Assembly: GCF_003173355.1 (NCBI RefSeq)
Contig: NZ_QGMY01000003.1
Coordinates: 62,001 to 126,000 of the forward strand
Direction: 5' to 3'
DNA length: 64,000 nucleotides
Origin: Methanospirillum lacunae
GTDB lineage: Archaea > Halobacteriota > Methanomicrobia > Methanomicrobiales > Methanospirillaceae
The notes under the pieces were generated by a model. The model saw nothing but the letters and a program-made list of their open reading frames with translations, did no database searches and was not told the DNA's origin. Both the position numbers and the translations under genes were made by a program. Shown one piece after another: positions 1 through 11,116 of this stretch (the stretch's first letter is position 1; each line of letters starts with the position of its first letter).

Positions 1-1508
1 TCATTATTTATAAATAAATCCTGAATCTGTCGATCACGATTGGTGATATCAGATCGGAGAGCCTCTTCTTGTGATCGTGATGAAGACTGAAGATTTGCGA
101 GTTCCTGATGAATTCCACTGATTTCATCACGATAATAATCCTCCCGGGCCTGCCTTTCAGATAGAAGATGATCCCGTTCATTACCCAGTTTTTTTATCTC
201 ATCATGAATATGGTTGATCTCATGTTGGTACCTTTGTTTAGATTCAGATAGTTTTTCCCGCTCAAGTAACATCTCATTGCTATGCTTTTCTCTCTCCTGC
301 CTGAGATTAATTTCCAGTTCTTCTACCCTGATTTTTTCTTTTTCATACTGAGAAATCTTTGAATCAAGTTCAACCTGAATTAATTGATTCGATTCTGTAG
401 TTTCCCGGAGAGTTCTCTCTAATTCATCCCTCTGGTGACTTAATTCAGTAATTTTTTCATGCAGATCCTGGAGAGTTTGAGCATGGGAAGCAACAGTTGA
501 CCGTAGTTCTTCATGTTGACTGTTGATCTGATCCTGAAGGTTTTCCTTCGTACGCGAGAAATCAGATGATATGTGTGCAAGTTTCTCCTCATACTCCTGT
601 CTTATCAATGAAAGATTATCAGATAGGATCCTGCTTTCTTCTTCATACCGCTGACGCTTCACACTTTCATCAGAAAGGAGATTCTGTAACCTGGAGATTT
701 CACGCTCTGTATCGGCAGTTACTTTTTTCAGAAGGATTCCAAGATCTGAATAAGCTTTTTGACTTGTTTTTAATTGCTCCTCGAATTCTTTCTCCTGAAG
801 ATCCCGTTCCTTCAGTTCACGTGCACGGATCTGTCTTTCAGTGTTGATTAATAGGTGGAGATGATCAATGGTTTCACGTGATTTCTCTTCGAGGGTTTTT
901 TCCCGGTCAGCATACTCATGCAGGCGTTGGTCCATTATCTTGAGGGCTTCTCCGGCATTTCGAAGATCTTCCTCATTATGTTTTATTTGAGTAGTAAACC
1001 GGTGGTGATCCAGTTTTAATGTCTCAGAAAGTTCACGAGCCTGGGAAGAAAGGATTTCCTGTTCATGTCGAAAAGCTACTGCCTGATCTTCAAGATTTAT
1101 CAGCAGAGATGAGATCTTTTCTTCATAAATGGTAATCAGTTTGCTTTTATCGTCAGTGAGAACAGCAATTTCTTTTTCTTTCTCTTCGAGAGTACCTGTA
1201 AGTGACTCAATCTTTTCTTCAAACTGAGATACCCGGGTCTGGAAAATATTTCTGACCTCACTGATCTCATTAATCAGCGCGTCCCTTCTCTCCTCCAATT
1301 CATGAATTTCTGCGTCATATCTTCGGGCAGAACGTGATTTTTCATCTTGTTCGTGTTTGAGACTCTTTTGTAATTCCTCTATTTTCGTCTCAAATTGTTT
1401 GATGATAATATCTGATTCATGCTCGAGTTTGATGATTATCCGGGCCAGTTCTTCGTTTTTGCTCTGAAGCGTAATCAGTTCTTTTAATATAGATTGCGCA
1501 AGATCCAT
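1..1508 (-). CDS. Long coiled-coil protein, C-terminal part outside the window
   Basis: An uninterrupted minus-strand frame begins with ATG at 1508 (MDLAQSILKELITL) and is still open at base 1, giving about 502 residues with no stop. Almost the whole sequence is Glu/Lys/Gln/Arg-rich with hydrophobic heptad spacing, so it is predicted to be one long coiled coil of SMC/tropomyosin-like composition. I see no signal peptide, membrane segment or P-loop in the visible part. A G-rich stretch (CCGGGGGGC) lies just upstream of the start. It follows the MCP-like gene at 1611-3182 on the same strand, about 100 bp downstream, so the two may be co-transcribed. A structural, cytoskeletal or signalling-scaffold role is possible but only a guess. 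The reading frame is certain; the function is not known. Confidence 0.75.
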   Translation of the reverse strand, partial: MDLAQSILKELITLQSKNEELARIIIKLEHESDIIIKQFETKIEELQKSLKHEQDEKSRSARRYDAEIHELEERRDALINEISEVRNIFQTRVSQFEEKIESLTGTLEEKEKEIAVLTDDKSKLITIYEEKISSLLINLEDQAVAFRHEQEILSSQARELSETLKLDHHRFTTQIKHNEEDLRNAGEALKIMDQRLHEYADREKTLEEKSRETIDHLHLLINTERQIRARELKERDLQEKEFEEQLKTSQKAYSDLGILLKKVTADTEREISRLQNLLSDESVKRQRYEEESRILSDNLSLIRQEYEEKLAHISSDFSRTKENLQDQINSQHEELRSTVASHAQTLQDLHEKITELSHQRDELERTLRETTESNQLIQVELDSKISQYEKEKIRVEELEINLRQEREKHSNEMLLEREKLSESKQRYQHEINHIHDEIKKLGNERDHLLSERQAREDYYRDEISGIHQELANLQSSSRSQEEALRSDITNRDRQIQDLFINN

Positions 1509-1610
1509 CAAAGCCCCCCGGAGAGAGATAAGTCGTACTAAAACACTCGTGTATCAATATTTATAGTATGTGTTTTTCTGCCAGACCAGAAAATTAAGAA
1601 AAAAGTGAAA

Positions 1611-3182
1611 TTATAGTTTGAAACGTGACATTGAAACCGAGACCTGTTCGGCGATTCCAGCAACCTGATCCACAATAACTCTGAGCTGGTTAGCAGATGC
1701 TGAAGTCTCACCGGTTGCATGGGCTGATTCTACAGCTTCTTTAGCGGTATCTTTAAGCATAGCTGATACTTCGTGCATACTACTGGTAATCTCCTCCACA
1801 GCAGCAGCCTGCTCCTCATTCATACTTGCAACCTGCTCAATATTGGTTGAAATGTCCTCCACCGAGGTAACAAGTTGCCCAAAAACCCGCAAGGTGTCTG
1901 ATAGCATCACATTACCATCTTTGACCGCAGTAGATGTTGCAGATACCGCATCTGTCGCAACCTGTGACTTCTTCTGCAGATTACTTATCATATCGGTTAT
2001 CTTCTCTGCAGACTGGCGAGACTCAAGTGCTAGTGCTTTCACCTCTGAGGCGACGACTGCAAAACCTCGACCCATCTCTCCTGCACGGGCAGCCTCAATT
2101 GCAGCATTAAGAGCTAGTAAATTGGTTTGATTTGCAATATCAGTGATCAATTTGACGATCTCATTGATCTTTTTCATCTCCTGTTGAATCTCACTGATAA
2201 CCTGATCTACTTCTCCAGCATTTCGAGTGATAACATTCATTCCCTCTTCTGCTTTTTTTGCATAGTCAGATCCTTCCCTGGAAAGGATAGTGGAATCCTG
2301 GGCAATCCTGGAAACAGATTCTGCTTTTTGAGATACCTCACCAACAGTAACTGAGAGATCTTCCATCGCCCTGAGAACCTGCCTTACTCCTGCATCACTC
2401 TGTTCAGTATTCTGCGATACTGCATCCGAATTTTTCGCTAGTTGCTCTGAATTATTTGCTACTTCCTGTACACTGGCATTTGCCTGCTCTGCATTTGCAG
2501 ATAATTCCATTACCTGCCGGTTTATCATACCAAATGCATCGTTGATCTGCTCACCAATTGCGTCAAATGAGGTTTTTAATTCCAGCCACTCACCACTTAC
2601 CTGAAGAGATGGATTAAATCTTGCTGCAAAATCATAGGCGGCGTATTGTCTCGAAACACGAAGTGCTTCATGAAATGGAATATTAACAGAAGTCAGAGTA
2701 TTATTCAGATGTAAGGCTATCTGCTGATAACATCCCTGATAATTATTGAGATTAATGGAATCCTTTAAATCACCCTTGCCGACCTGTCGTGATATAGTTG
2801 AAGAATCCTGTTCTAATAATTTAAGCGAGTCCCGAATTGTTTGTAAAAACTTGCTTAATGTTATACATTGATCATGCGCATGACCTGCCTGTGGATCAGA
2901 CGTTGGATCATGAAAAACCGATTCAATCTTCCCTTCAGAAAGGTCTGACACTTCTTTAATAATTGAGTGTATCTCCCGATCATAGTATTCAGACAGATGC
3001 CGACTTTCATCTGCTTCTCTCATTTTTCCGGCGCAGATCTGTTCAATAGAATCAAGCAGACGATTCACCTGGTCAGCAACCCTAATGAGATCAGGATCCT
3101 GATCATCAGAATGAACTCGTGAATTAAATATCCCTGATGAAAAATCTCTGGTGACTGTTTCAAGTGCAGATATGAGGTTCAA
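1611..3182 (-). CDS. Soluble methyl-accepting chemotaxis-like protein
   Basis: The 523-residue product has the MCP signalling hairpin at about residues 350-385 ([15 protein letters not shown] followed by [15 protein letters not shown]). Long alanine/glutamate-rich helices carrying possible methylation sites flank it. The N-terminal 200 residues contain no membrane helix, and HAMP-like linker segments precede a [14 protein letters not shown] block that recurs in the MCP at 51378-53651. It is therefore a cytoplasmic receptor that would work through CheW and CheA, neither of which is encoded in this window. The start is TTG at 3182, chosen because GGAGG lies 7 nt upstream and no better ATG is nearby. 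The ligand is unknown. Confidence 0.9.
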   Translation of the reverse strand: MNLISALETVTRDFSSGIFNSRVHSDDQDPDLIRVADQVNRLLDSIEQICAGKMREADESRHLSEYYDREIHSIIKEVSDLSEGKIESVFHDPTSDPQAGHAHDQCITLSKFLQTIRDSLKLLEQDSSTISRQVGKGDLKDSINLNNYQGCYQQIALHLNNTLTSVNIPFHEALRVSRQYAAYDFAARFNPSLQVSGEWLELKTSFDAIGEQINDAFGMINRQVMELSANAEQANASVQEVANNSEQLAKNSDAVSQNTEQSDAGVRQVLRAMEDLSVTVGEVSQKAESVSRIAQDSTILSREGSDYAKKAEEGMNVITRNAGEVDQVISEIQQEMKKINEIVKLITDIANQTNLLALNAAIEAARAGEMGRGFAVVASEVKALALESRQSAEKITDMISNLQKKSQVATDAVSATSTAVKDGNVMLSDTLRVFGQLVTSVEDISTNIEQVASMNEEQAAAVEEITSSMHEVSAMLKDTAKEAVESAHATGETSASANQLRVIVDQVAGIAEQVSVSMSRFKL

Positions 3183-3389
3183 CCCTATCCCTCCGCAGGA
3201 GCATGAGATTACATTGTGCCGGGTTTGGTTTAATGATGTCCGTCAATTAACCGGAAAGAAACCTAGGGGATCAGGGTGAAAGAAAGTCAGAGAAGTTTAT
3301 CTGCGGACAATATACGCTCATAACCCTGAATATTATTCCAGTTTATAATAGTTTATTAGTACTAATGCCCTCTGAAATCCAAAAATAAA

Positions 3390-3400
3390 AACACATATAC
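3390..3400 (+). promoter_or_regulatory. Candidate TATA box of the ATP synthase operon
   Basis: The AT-rich segment AACACATATAC lies about 55 nt before the atpH start. That would allow transcription to begin about 25 nt downstream and leave a short leader containing the strong AGGAGGG ribosome site at 3436-3444. A second TATA-like string (TTTATAG) lies at 3415-3421. This is position and composition only. Confidence 0.3.
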
Positions 3401-3448
3401 TGATCTCTGTCCACTTTATAGTTGTACCATCAATGAGAGGAGGGTTGG

Positions 3449-3778
3449 ATGAAAATTGAGGTCCTGAAGGATATCAAGAACGCAGAAGAAGACTATAAAA
3501 AGATGATTTCGCAGGCACAGGAGAGGCGCAAGTCTCTGATTGCCAGTGCCGAGCTGGAAGCTGATAACCTGATCCACAAGGCTCAGGAAGATGCGGAAGA
3601 GTTTAAGAAACAGCAGATTGCTGATGCCCGTAAAGAAGCTGAAATGCGGCATGCCAGAATTATCAGTGACGGAAAGGCAGAAGCAGTAGCTCTCGAAAGC
3701 AGGGGACGGCAGAACCTCGCGAAGGCCGTGGATCTGCTTGTTACACGCTTCAAGGAGCAACTTAATGTTTCAGCCTAA
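3449..3778 (+). CDS. atpH: A-type ATP synthase subunit H
   Basis: The 109-residue, highly charged all-helical protein (MKIEVLKDIKNAEEDYKKMI) matches the archaeal AhaH/AtpH stalk subunit. This subunit pairs with subunit E to form the peripheral stalk that stops the catalytic head from rotating. The alternating E/K/A pattern over residues 10-90 is the expected right-handed coiled coil. A very strong ribosome site (GAGAGGAGGG) precedes the ATG. It is the first gene of the nine-gene operon H-I-K-E-C-F-A-B-D, all on the plus strand, and it overlaps the start of atpI by 14 nt, so translation is probably coupled. Confidence 0.92.
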   Translation: MKIEVLKDIKNAEEDYKKMISQAQERRKSLIASAELEADNLIHKAQEDAEEFKKQQIADARKEAEMRHARIISDGKAEAVALESRGRQNLAKAVDLLVTRFKEQLNVSA

Positions 3779-5747
3779 ACAGATGAGCAAGTTGCTCATC
3801 GTCGCATCTAAACAGCAACTAGAACCGATCGTAACCGAACTGTACCGAATGAACATCTTCCATATCGATGACTATGTCGAGAAAGGGGATGATCAGTGGG
3901 AAGGGTTTAAGATCGGTATGCCGCTGAAAGGAGCTGACACCATCTCATCAAGTCTTGTGAAGATCAGATCGATTGCCAGTGCATTCGGAATCGGGTCTGA
4001 ACAACTAGATGATGTGGCCAAAGCTAAAGTCCAGGCACTCAAGCAAAGCATTGAAAAGGATCTTCCAGCCATAGCAGACGAAGTCGAACATCTTCTCTCC
4101 CAGCGATCCAAGCTCGAAGCTTCAATCAAGGAGTACGAGCAAAAGATCGAGGCACTCAGGCCATTTACTGGTGCTCCATTCCCAATGGAACTGCTGACAG
4201 GGTATGACTCAATCAGTTGTATCGCCGGAACGGTAAAGAGTAAACCTGTTATCAGTGTTTCTCATGAGTTGTGGGAGAATCAGCAGAAGAACGGGATGTT
4301 CATCACCGTCGCAGTAAGAAATGAAGATCTTGCTGCAGTGGAGAAAAGCCTTCTTGATCTGCAGCTGCAGAAAGTTGCGATCCCTGCCGAAACCGGATCT
4401 GCATCTGCTTTAATCGCTGATTATGAGCAGAAGATTGCCGGAATTCACAAGGAAATCGAACAAATTTCTGCACAAATGGCAACAATCAGGGAAAAGCATC
4501 AATACTTCCTAATGTCGTCAGAAGAACTTCTCACTGCTGATATTGAGCAGGCAGAGGCACCACTCAGGTTTGCAACCACCGACCTCGCTTTTGCAGTAGT
4601 CGGCTGGGTTCCAACCGAACAGGTGACCAAAGTCTATGAAACCCTGGATCGTGTCTGTGCCGGAAAGGTATACACTACCGAACTCGAGGTCGAGGACTAC
4701 AATGATGGTCCACCTGTCGAGTATAACAATCCGGACTTTTCACACCCAACAGAACTCTTCATGGATATCTATTCACGTCCGAAGTACACCGAGGTTGACC
4801 CGACTCTTTTGATGTCGATAGTTTACCCGATTATGTTCGGTCTGATCCTTGGAGATGTTGGATATGGTCTTATCCTGCTCGCGATGAGCTTTGGACTTCG
4901 ATCAATGGTGAAAGGAAGCGAAGCAGGCAATCAACTCATGAATGTCCTGCGAAACTGCAGTATCAGCAGCATCATCTTTGGTGTAATTTTCTCTGAGTTC
5001 TTTGGGTTCTCCTTACCCTGGGGACCATTGTGGTTCTCACGCCATATTCCAATCGGGGCAACTGCCGAAGGAGCACATCATGCATCTGCAATTCCGCAGC
5101 TGCTTGTGGTCTCGATCTGGATTGGTATTCTGCATATTACCCTGGGAAGAATCTGGGGAGCCCTGAATGCTTCAAGGATGGAACACGGACACCACAAATC
5201 CCTGAAGATGTATGCAAACATCGGATGGATCCTGGTTATGTGGGGAATCATCGTCCTTATCTGGTCTAAATTCCCGATTATGCTTATGCCAGACTTGACC
5301 AAAATGCCTGAACTTGCAGGAGGCCTAAACGTGGCCACCATAGCAGGAGCAGTCATGCTTGTTCTTGGTCTTGCATTAATCGCACGGGAGAATGCACTGG
5401 ATCTGATGGAAGTTCCGACAATCATCAGTCACGTGCTCTCATATACGCGTCTTATTGCGGTCGGTCTCTCCTCGGTTGCTATCGCACTGGTCACAAACTT
5501 TATCTCGATCGGTCTGATTATCAACCCGCAGCTGGCGAACCTGACCCCGGTAGGAGTCGTGCTCATCATCGTGGGGGTTGTCGTTTTCCTCTTCGGTCAT
5601 GCACTCAATACCGCACTTGGTATCCTGGGTGGCGGACTGCATCCCCTTCGTCTTCACTACGTAGAATTCTTTACCAAGTTCTACCGCGGTGGAGGAAAGA
5701 AATACAATCCGTTTGGAATGATAAGAAAACTAACAGAACAGAACTAG
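3765..5747 (+). CDS. atpI: A-type ATP synthase subunit I (membrane a-subunit)
   Basis: The protein has 660 residues. The N-terminal half (about 1-330) is soluble with coiled-coil arms that hold the peripheral stalks. The C-terminal half has about seven or eight membrane helices, starting around SIVYPIMFGLILGDVGYG. The conserved LSYTRLIAVGLSSVAIALV helix, with its essential arginine, forms the ion half-channels against the K ring. Length and motifs are typical for archaeal AtpI/NtpI. The ATG at 3765 is preferred over in-frame alternatives upstream because AAGGAGC lies just before it and the start falls inside the end of atpH, as expected for coupling. Confidence 0.95.
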   Translation: MFQPKQMSKLLIVASKQQLEPIVTELYRMNIFHIDDYVEKGDDQWEGFKIGMPLKGADTISSSLVKIRSIASAFGIGSEQLDDVAKAKVQALKQSIEKDLPAIADEVEHLLSQRSKLEASIKEYEQKIEALRPFTGAPFPMELLTGYDSISCIAGTVKSKPVISVSHELWENQQKNGMFITVAVRNEDLAAVEKSLLDLQLQKVAIPAETGSASALIADYEQKIAGIHKEIEQISAQMATIREKHQYFLMSSEELLTADIEQAEAPLRFATTDLAFAVVGWVPTEQVTKVYETLDRVCAGKVYTTELEVEDYNDGPPVEYNNPDFSHPTELFMDIYSRPKYTEVDPTLLMSIVYPIMFGLILGDVGYGLILLAMSFGLRSMVKGSEAGNQLMNVLRNCSISSIIFGVIFSEFFGFSLPWGPLWFSRHIPIGATAEGAHHASAIPQLLVVSIWIGILHITLGRIWGALNASRMEHGHHKSLKMYANIGWILVMWGIIVLIWSKFPIMLMPDLTKMPELAGGLNVATIAGAVMLVLGLALIARENALDLMEVPTIISHVLSYTRLIAVGLSSVAIALVTNFISIGLIINPQLANLTPVGVVLIIVGVVVFLFGHALNTALGILGGGLHPLRLHYVEFFTKFYRGGGKKYNPFGMIRKLTEQN

Positions 5748-5765
5748 ATTATTGGAGATTTAAAT

Positions 5766-6023
5766 ATGGCAGCAGAAGCAGTAGCAGTAGAAGTTGCAGC
5801 AGCAACAGCATCGGCAGCAGGACTCAAGGCAGTAGGTGCAGGTCTCGCAGTAGGCCTTGCAGGTGTAGGTTCAGGTCTTGGTGAGATGGGAATCGGAGCA
5901 GCAGCAATGGGAGCAGTCGCAGAGAACAAGGATATGTTCGGTCTGGCCCTCCTCTTTACCGTGCTTCCAGAAACCATCGTCATCTTCGGTCTTGTCGTGG
6001 CACTCCTGCTCATGTTCCAGTGA
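5766..6023 (+). CDS. atpK: A-type ATP synthase subunit K (c-ring proteolipid)
   Basis: The 85-residue hydrophobic protein forms a single two-helix hairpin. An Ala/Gly-rich first helix contains GAGLAVGLAGVGSGLGE, and the second helix carries the ion-binding carboxylate Glu69 in FTVLPETIVIF. This is the rotor ring subunit, present in many copies per complex. It is the simple one-hairpin type rather than the duplicated or multi-hairpin versions found in some methanogens. It lies 18 nt after atpI. Whether the ring carries H+ or Na+ cannot be settled from reading alone. Confidence 0.95.
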   Translation: MAAEAVAVEVAAATASAAGLKAVGAGLAVGLAGVGSGLGEMGIGAAAMGAVAENKDMFGLALLFTVLPETIVIFGLVVALLLMFQ

Positions 6024-6036
6024 GTGAGGATAGATC

Positions 6037-6612
6037 ATGGGACTGGATGCAGTCATTGCAGAGATCAAAGAGAAAGGACGGGCAGAGTCTGAGGTAATCA
6101 ACAGGGAAGCTGACGCTAAAAAGGTCGAACTCCTGAATGTTGCCCAGCAGAAGGCAGAGACAGTCAAGGCAGCAGTGCGGGAAGAGACTGGCAAAACAGC
6201 CTCTCAAATCATCACCCAGGAAGAAGCTGCAGGCCACCTTGTAGTAAAACGCCAGATCCTCAATGCTCAGAAGGAGTTGATGGACGAGGTATACAAACAG
6301 GCACTTGACAAGATAGAAGCCATGCCCGATTCCTTTCACAAAGGTGCAATCTCATCACTTCTGCGTAAAGCTATGACAGAGATTCCAAAAGGAACTGTCA
6401 GCTGTTGCGCAAGGGATGAAAAAGCATTGAAAGATGTTCTGAAAGAGTCAGAATTCAGTGCTTTCACCTTTGGAAACGTAGTAGGTATCGATGGTGGTGT
6501 CATCGTCGAGAGCACAGACGGTCAACTTCAGGTAGACTTCAGTTACCATACCTTTATGAGCCAGGTATGGGAGTCAGGACTTAAAGACGCGTCAGACATT
6601 CTCTTCGCATAA
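6037..6612 (+). CDS. atpE: A-type ATP synthase subunit E
   Basis: The 191-residue protein has an N-terminal charged helix (residues 1-100, rich in A, E, K, Q) and a C-terminal globular domain ending VDFSYHTFMSQVWESGLKD. This is the arrangement of AtpE/VatE, the peripheral-stalk partner of subunit H that binds the catalytic head. A GAGGATAG ribosome site lies just before the ATG. It sits between atpK and atpC in standard operon order. Confidence 0.93.
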   Translation: MGLDAVIAEIKEKGRAESEVINREADAKKVELLNVAQQKAETVKAAVREETGKTASQIITQEEAAGHLVVKRQILNAQKELMDEVYKQALDKIEAMPDSFHKGAISSLLRKAMTEIPKGTVSCCARDEKALKDVLKESEFSAFTFGNVVGIDGGVIVESTDGQLQVDFSYHTFMSQVWESGLKDASDILFA

Positions 6613-6629
6613 ACTCAGGGGGATAAAAA

Positions 6630-7685
6630 ATGGTTCAGAACACGGGCGGTCCGGCACCATACATCTATGTCAGCACCAGGCTGCGTGTACGGAAAGCCAA
6701 ACTGCTCGCCCCTGAGGAATACCAGCGTATGCTCAATATGAGCCTTCCTGAGATCATCCGCCTGATCGGGGAGACTGAGTACCAGAAAGAAGTGGACGAA
6801 CTGGGAACATCCTTCGAAGGAATCGATCTCATTGAGGTCGCTCTCTCATGGAACCTGGCCAAAGAGTACCAGCGGGTCATTGACCTCGCTCCCGGTGCTC
6901 TAAAGGAGTTCACCATGGCCTACCTCCGTCGCTGGGACATATACAATGTCCTGACCATCCTCCGTGGCAAGATGCAGGGGATGAAGGAAGGTAAGATCAA
7001 AGAGGTGCTCATCCCGGCCGGTAGTCTTGACAAGGTTATTCTTGATCGAGTTCTTGGCGAAGAATCATGCGAACGGGTTGCTGACGCCCTGAAAGGGTGG
7101 AAGATGTACCCGACTCTTGCTGCAGGAATCCAGGAAGGATGTGCAGCCGGATCATTTGCCAAGCTCGAGAATGAGCTCTACAAGCAGTTATACGCTGATC
7201 TTCTCACCATCGCACGTCGCGGAGTGAAAGGAGGAAGTCAGTTCCTTAAGTTTGTCCAGTTGGAGATTGATGTCAAGAACATCAAGACTCTCTTCAGGAT
7301 GAGAGGTGACGGAAAATATGAGGATGCACGAGAATTCTTTATTTCCGGGTCTACTTTTACTCCAGAAGAACTTCAGCAGATGAACCAGATGGGCAGCAGA
7401 AACGAGGTTATTGATGCCATTGTAGGCAGGATAAAATCAGTTTCTGTACTCACTGCCCTGGAGGAGTTGAGAAGCGAAAAGTCAGAGCAGGAGGTCGACG
7501 CAGAACTGACCAAAACCCAGCTCGACCATATGGAGCAGCTCTCCAAGATCAATCCGTTCTCCATTCATCCGATTCTGGTGTACCTTGAGAAGAAGAAGTA
7601 TGAAGTCTTCAATCTGCGGGCAATAGCCCGTGGTAAGGAGTCCAGACTTGCAGGTGATACAATCGCGAAATACCTGGTGATCTGA
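6630..7685 (+). CDS. atpC: A-type ATP synthase subunit C
   Basis: The 351-residue, largely helical protein belongs to the AtpC/V-type d-subunit family. It caps the K ring and couples it to the central stalk (D and F). Recognisable segments are [16 protein letters not shown] at the N-terminus and the end [20 protein letters not shown], which is very typical of the family. CAGGGGGAT precedes the ATG. Its stop lies 1 nt before the atpF start. Confidence 0.93.
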   Translation: MVQNTGGPAPYIYVSTRLRVRKAKLLAPEEYQRMLNMSLPEIIRLIGETEYQKEVDELGTSFEGIDLIEVALSWNLAKEYQRVIDLAPGALKEFTMAYLRRWDIYNVLTILRGKMQGMKEGKIKEVLIPAGSLDKVILDRVLGEESCERVADALKGWKMYPTLAAGIQEGCAAGSFAKLENELYKQLYADLLTIARRGVKGGSQFLKFVQLEIDVKNIKTLFRMRGDGKYEDAREFFISGSTFTPEELQQMNQMGSRNEVIDAIVGRIKSVSVLTALEELRSEKSEQEVDAELTKTQLDHMEQLSKINPFSIHPILVYLEKKKYEVFNLRAIARGKESRLAGDTIAKYLVI

Positions 7686-7686
7686 A

Positions 7687-7989
7687 ATGGAGATCGCGGT
7701 TATCGGTAATAGTGAGTTCATCCTCGGGTTCAGGCTTGCAGGGATCACCAAGACCTATGCTGCCGAGTCTGATGAGAAGGTTGTTGAGCAGGTTCACAAG
7801 GTATTAGATGATAGTACCGTGGGAATCCTTGTTCTTAACAGCGGCGATATGGCAAAAATACCACCGAGGCTCCGGACAACCCTGGAAAATTCAGTTCACC
7901 CAACGGTTATTACCCTGGGCGAACAGGAAGGGGGGCTGTCAATGCGGGAGAGAATTAAACGATCAGTGGGTGTAGATCTGTGGAAGTAA
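7687..7989 (+). CDS. atpF: A-type ATP synthase subunit F
   Basis: The 100-residue Rossmann-like small subunit begins [20 protein letters not shown], a hallmark of AtpF/VatF. It binds the D subunit in the central rotor stalk. It follows atpC after 1 nt and overlaps the GTG start of atpA by 10 nt, which suggests tight translational coupling. Confidence 0.93.
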   Translation: MEIAVIGNSEFILGFRLAGITKTYAAESDEKVVEQVHKVLDDSTVGILVLNSGDMAKIPPRLRTTLENSVHPTVITLGEQEGGLSMRERIKRSVGVDLWK

Positions 7990-9728
7990 AACGCAACAAG
8001 GGTGTTTTAAAGAGGATTGCAGGACCTGTGGTCACTGCAATCAATCTCGACGCCCACATGTATGATGTGGTGAAGGTCGGGAACGAGCAGCTGATGGGGG
8101 AGGTCATCAAGATCAAGGGTGATAATGTCATCATTCAGGTCTACGAGGATACTTCAGGCATCAGACCCGGAGAGCCGGTTGAGAATACAAACCTGCCACT
8201 CTCTGTTGAACTCGGACCCGGTCTTCTTACCAGCATTTATGATGGTATCCAGCGTCCTCTCGAATTCCTCTTCGAGAAGATGGGCAGTTTCATTGAACGT
8301 GGTGTCAATGCACCAGGACTTTCCCATGATAAGAAGTGGGAGTTCAAGCCGGTTGTCAAGGCCGGCGATGCTGTGAAAGCCGGAACCATCATCGGAACTG
8401 TTCAGGAGACCAACATCGTTCACAAGGTCATGGTTCCTCCACGCTCCGAAGGTGGAAAGATCAAGGATATCAAGAGCGGTTCATTTACCATCGATGAGGT
8501 AGTCTGTGTCCTTGAAAATGGTGAAGAGATCACGATGCTTCAGAAGTGGCCGGTCCGGGTACCCCGTCCGGTTACTGAGAAGCTGAATCCTGACATTCCA
8601 CTGATCACTGGTCTGCGTATTCTCGATGGTCTCTTCCCTGTTGCAAAGGGTGGAACTGCCGCAATTCCAGGTCCTTTCGGATCTGGTAAGACAGTTACCC
8701 AGCAGTCACTGGCCAAATGGTCTGACGCTGAGATCGTGGTATACATCGGTTGCGGAGAACGTGGCAACGAGATGACTGAGGTTCTTACTGAGTTCCCTGA
8801 ACTCGAAGACCCGAAGACCGGCCGGCCGCTCATGGAGAGAACAGTGCTTATCGCAAACACCTCTAACATGCCAGTGGCAGCCCGTGAAGCATCCGTTTAC
8901 ACCGGAATCACCATTGCAGAATATTTCCGTGACATGGGATACGATGTCTCCCTGATGGCAGATTCAACCTCCCGGTGGGCAGAAGCAATGCGTGAAATTT
9001 CCTCACGTCTTGAAGAGATGCCTGGTGAGGAAGGATATCCAGCATACCTTGCAGCACGTCTTTCAGAGTTCTATGAGCGTGCAGGACGTGTCAACACTCT
9101 GAACAAGGACATGGGATCTATCACCGTTATCGGTGCAGTTTCCCCGCCTGGTGGAGACTTTTCAGAGCCTGTTACCCAGAACACTCTGCGTATCGTGAAG
9201 TGTTTCTGGGCACTGGATGCCAAGCTCTCTCAGCGCCGTCACTTCCCGGCTATCAATTGGCTGCAGTCATACTCTCTTTACCTGGACACCCTTGGCCCGT
9301 ACTACGATGAGAAGGTCTCACCAGAGTGGAACCCACTTCGTACCTGGGCAATGGAAGTTCTCCAGAAGGAAGCAGAACTGCAGGAGATTGTTCAGCTCGT
9401 CGGATCTGATGCACTGCCTGATGAACAGCAGGTTACCATCGAAGTCGCACGTATGCTTCGAGAGATATTCCTCCAGCAGAATGCATACGACCCAGTTGAT
9501 ACCTACTGTGACATGACCAAACAGTTTGATATGCTGAAGGCAATCCGCTTCTACTCAGACCAGGCAAACACTGCCCTTAAAGCAGGTGTTGTAATCACTC
9601 AGATTACTGGCCTGAAGGCAAAGTCGGACCTTCCACAGATCAAGTACATCAAGGAATACAAGCCTGAGATCGAGAAGATCGTCAAAGGTATGGAAGCAGA
9701 ATTCACCAAACTCAGGGAGGCAGCCTGA
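7980..9728 (+). CDS. atpA: A-type ATP synthase catalytic subunit A
   Basis: The 582-residue catalytic subunit has the P-loop GPFGSGKT at residues 231-238. The A-subunit-specific non-homologous region lies at about residues 110-190, and the [20 protein letters not shown] segment follows downstream. It carries out ATP synthesis or hydrolysis in the A3B3 head on the cytoplasmic side of the membrane. No intein interrupts the P-loop region. The start is GTG at 7980, inside the 3' end of atpF; starting there gives the family N-terminus ([15 protein letters not shown]). It shares one base with atpB (TGATG). Confidence 0.97.
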   Translation: MEVKRNKGVLKRIAGPVVTAINLDAHMYDVVKVGNEQLMGEVIKIKGDNVIIQVYEDTSGIRPGEPVENTNLPLSVELGPGLLTSIYDGIQRPLEFLFEKMGSFIERGVNAPGLSHDKKWEFKPVVKAGDAVKAGTIIGTVQETNIVHKVMVPPRSEGGKIKDIKSGSFTIDEVVCVLENGEEITMLQKWPVRVPRPVTEKLNPDIPLITGLRILDGLFPVAKGGTAAIPGPFGSGKTVTQQSLAKWSDAEIVVYIGCGERGNEMTEVLTEFPELEDPKTGRPLMERTVLIANTSNMPVAAREASVYTGITIAEYFRDMGYDVSLMADSTSRWAEAMREISSRLEEMPGEEGYPAYLAARLSEFYERAGRVNTLNKDMGSITVIGAVSPPGGDFSEPVTQNTLRIVKCFWALDAKLSQRRHFPAINWLQSYSLYLDTLGPYYDEKVSPEWNPLRTWAMEVLQKEAELQEIVQLVGSDALPDEQQVTIEVARMLREIFLQQNAYDPVDTYCDMTKQFDMLKAIRFYSDQANTALKAGVVITQITGLKAKSDLPQIKYIKEYKPEIEKIVKGMEAEFTKLREAA

Positions 9729-11110
9729 TGAAGGAATACCGAACGATCTCCCAGATTGCTGGTCCACTGGTCTTTGTTGAGAAGACAGAACCAATCGGAT
9801 ACCAGGAACTGGTCAACATCGTTCTCTCTGATGGAACTGAGAAGCGTGGTCAGGTTCTTGATACCTCTGACGATATTGTCGTTGTTCAGGTCTTCGAGTC
9901 CACCACTGGTATCGGAAAGGACAGTGGTGTCAGGTTCACCGGCGAGACGATCAAGATGCCGGTGGGCAAGGATATGCTCGGACGTATCCTCTCCGGTGCA
10001 GGTAAACCAAAAGACGGCGGTCCTGAGATCGTTCCAGAAAAGCGGCTCGAGATCACTGGTGCTGCTATCAACCCATGGGCACGTGCATCACCACGTCAGT
10101 TTATCCAGACCGGTATCTCAACAATCGACCTGACAAACACACTCGTTCGTGGTCAGAAACTTCCGATCTTCTCTGGAGCAGGTCTGCCACACAACGAGAT
10201 TGCACTCCAGATCGCCCGTCAGGCAAAGGTGCCAGGCTCAGACGAAGAGTTCGCAGTCGTGTTCGCTGCAATGGGTATCACCAAGGAAGAAGAGAACCAG
10301 TTCATGGCTGAGTTCGAGCGGACTGGTGCTCTAGAGCACGCCGTAGTTTTCCTGAACCTTGCAGATGATCCGGCTGTCGAGCGTATTATCACACCACGTC
10401 TCGCACTGACCACAGCAGAGTACCTCGCATTCGAGCTTGGATACCATGTGCTGGTTATCTTGACCGATATGACCAACTACTGTGAAGCACTGCGTCAGAT
10501 CGGTGCAGCACGTGAAGAAGTGCCAGGCCGTCGTGGATATCCGGGATACATGTACACCGATCTTGCATCCCTGTACGAGCGTGCCGGTATCATCAAGGGC
10601 AAGAAAGGATCTGTGACCCAGCTCTCGATCCTGACCATGCCAGGTGATGATATCACCCACCCGATCCCTGATCTCTCCGGGTACATCACCGAAGGGCAGA
10701 TCGTGGTTAACCGTGATCTTCACCGTAAGGGTATCTACCCACCGATCAATGTACTTCCGTCCCTTTCCCGTCTGATGAACCTCGGTATCGGAAAAGGATT
10801 CACCCGTGAAGACCACAAGAAGGTTTCAGACCAACTGTATGCAGGATATGCAGAAGGTATGGACCTTCGTGGTCTCGTGGCAATCGTCGGAAAGGATGCA
10901 CTCTCAGAGCGTGACCGTGGGTTCCTTGACTTTGCTGATGAATTCGAGAAGCGATTCGTCAGACAGGGCAAGGATGAAGACCGGACGATCGAGGATTCCC
11001 TTGACCTCGGCTGGGACCTCCTCAAAGATATGGCAGAAGAACAGCTCGGCCGTATCGACCGTGAGACAATCCAGAAGTATCATCCCAAGTACCGTAAAAA
11101 GGCGGAGTGA
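9728..11110 (+). CDS. atpB: A-type ATP synthase regulatory subunit B
   Basis: The 460-residue non-catalytic partner of subunit A has the diagnostic [14 protein letters not shown] segment in place of a P-loop, and [20 protein letters not shown] further on. It alternates with A in the A3B3 head and binds but does not hydrolyse nucleotide. Length is normal. Its ATG overlaps the last base of the atpA stop codon, and GGGAGGCAG provides the ribosome site inside atpA. Confidence 0.97.
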   Translation: MKEYRTISQIAGPLVFVEKTEPIGYQELVNIVLSDGTEKRGQVLDTSDDIVVVQVFESTTGIGKDSGVRFTGETIKMPVGKDMLGRILSGAGKPKDGGPEIVPEKRLEITGAAINPWARASPRQFIQTGISTIDLTNTLVRGQKLPIFSGAGLPHNEIALQIARQAKVPGSDEEFAVVFAAMGITKEEENQFMAEFERTGALEHAVVFLNLADDPAVERIITPRLALTTAEYLAFELGYHVLVILTDMTNYCEALRQIGAAREEVPGRRGYPGYMYTDLASLYERAGIIKGKKGSVTQLSILTMPGDDITHPIPDLSGYITEGQIVVNRDLHRKGIYPPINVLPSLSRLMNLGIGKGFTREDHKKVSDQLYAGYAEGMDLRGLVAIVGKDALSERDRGFLDFADEFEKRFVRQGKDEDRTIEDSLDLGWDLLKDMAEEQLGRIDRETIQKYHPKYRKKAE

Positions 11111-11116
11111 GCCTCC

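Noticed and set aside
5744-6013. Antisense frames over the ATP synthase genes
   Set aside because: They are mirror frames of the GC-rich codons of atpK and the other subunits; the sense products are certain.
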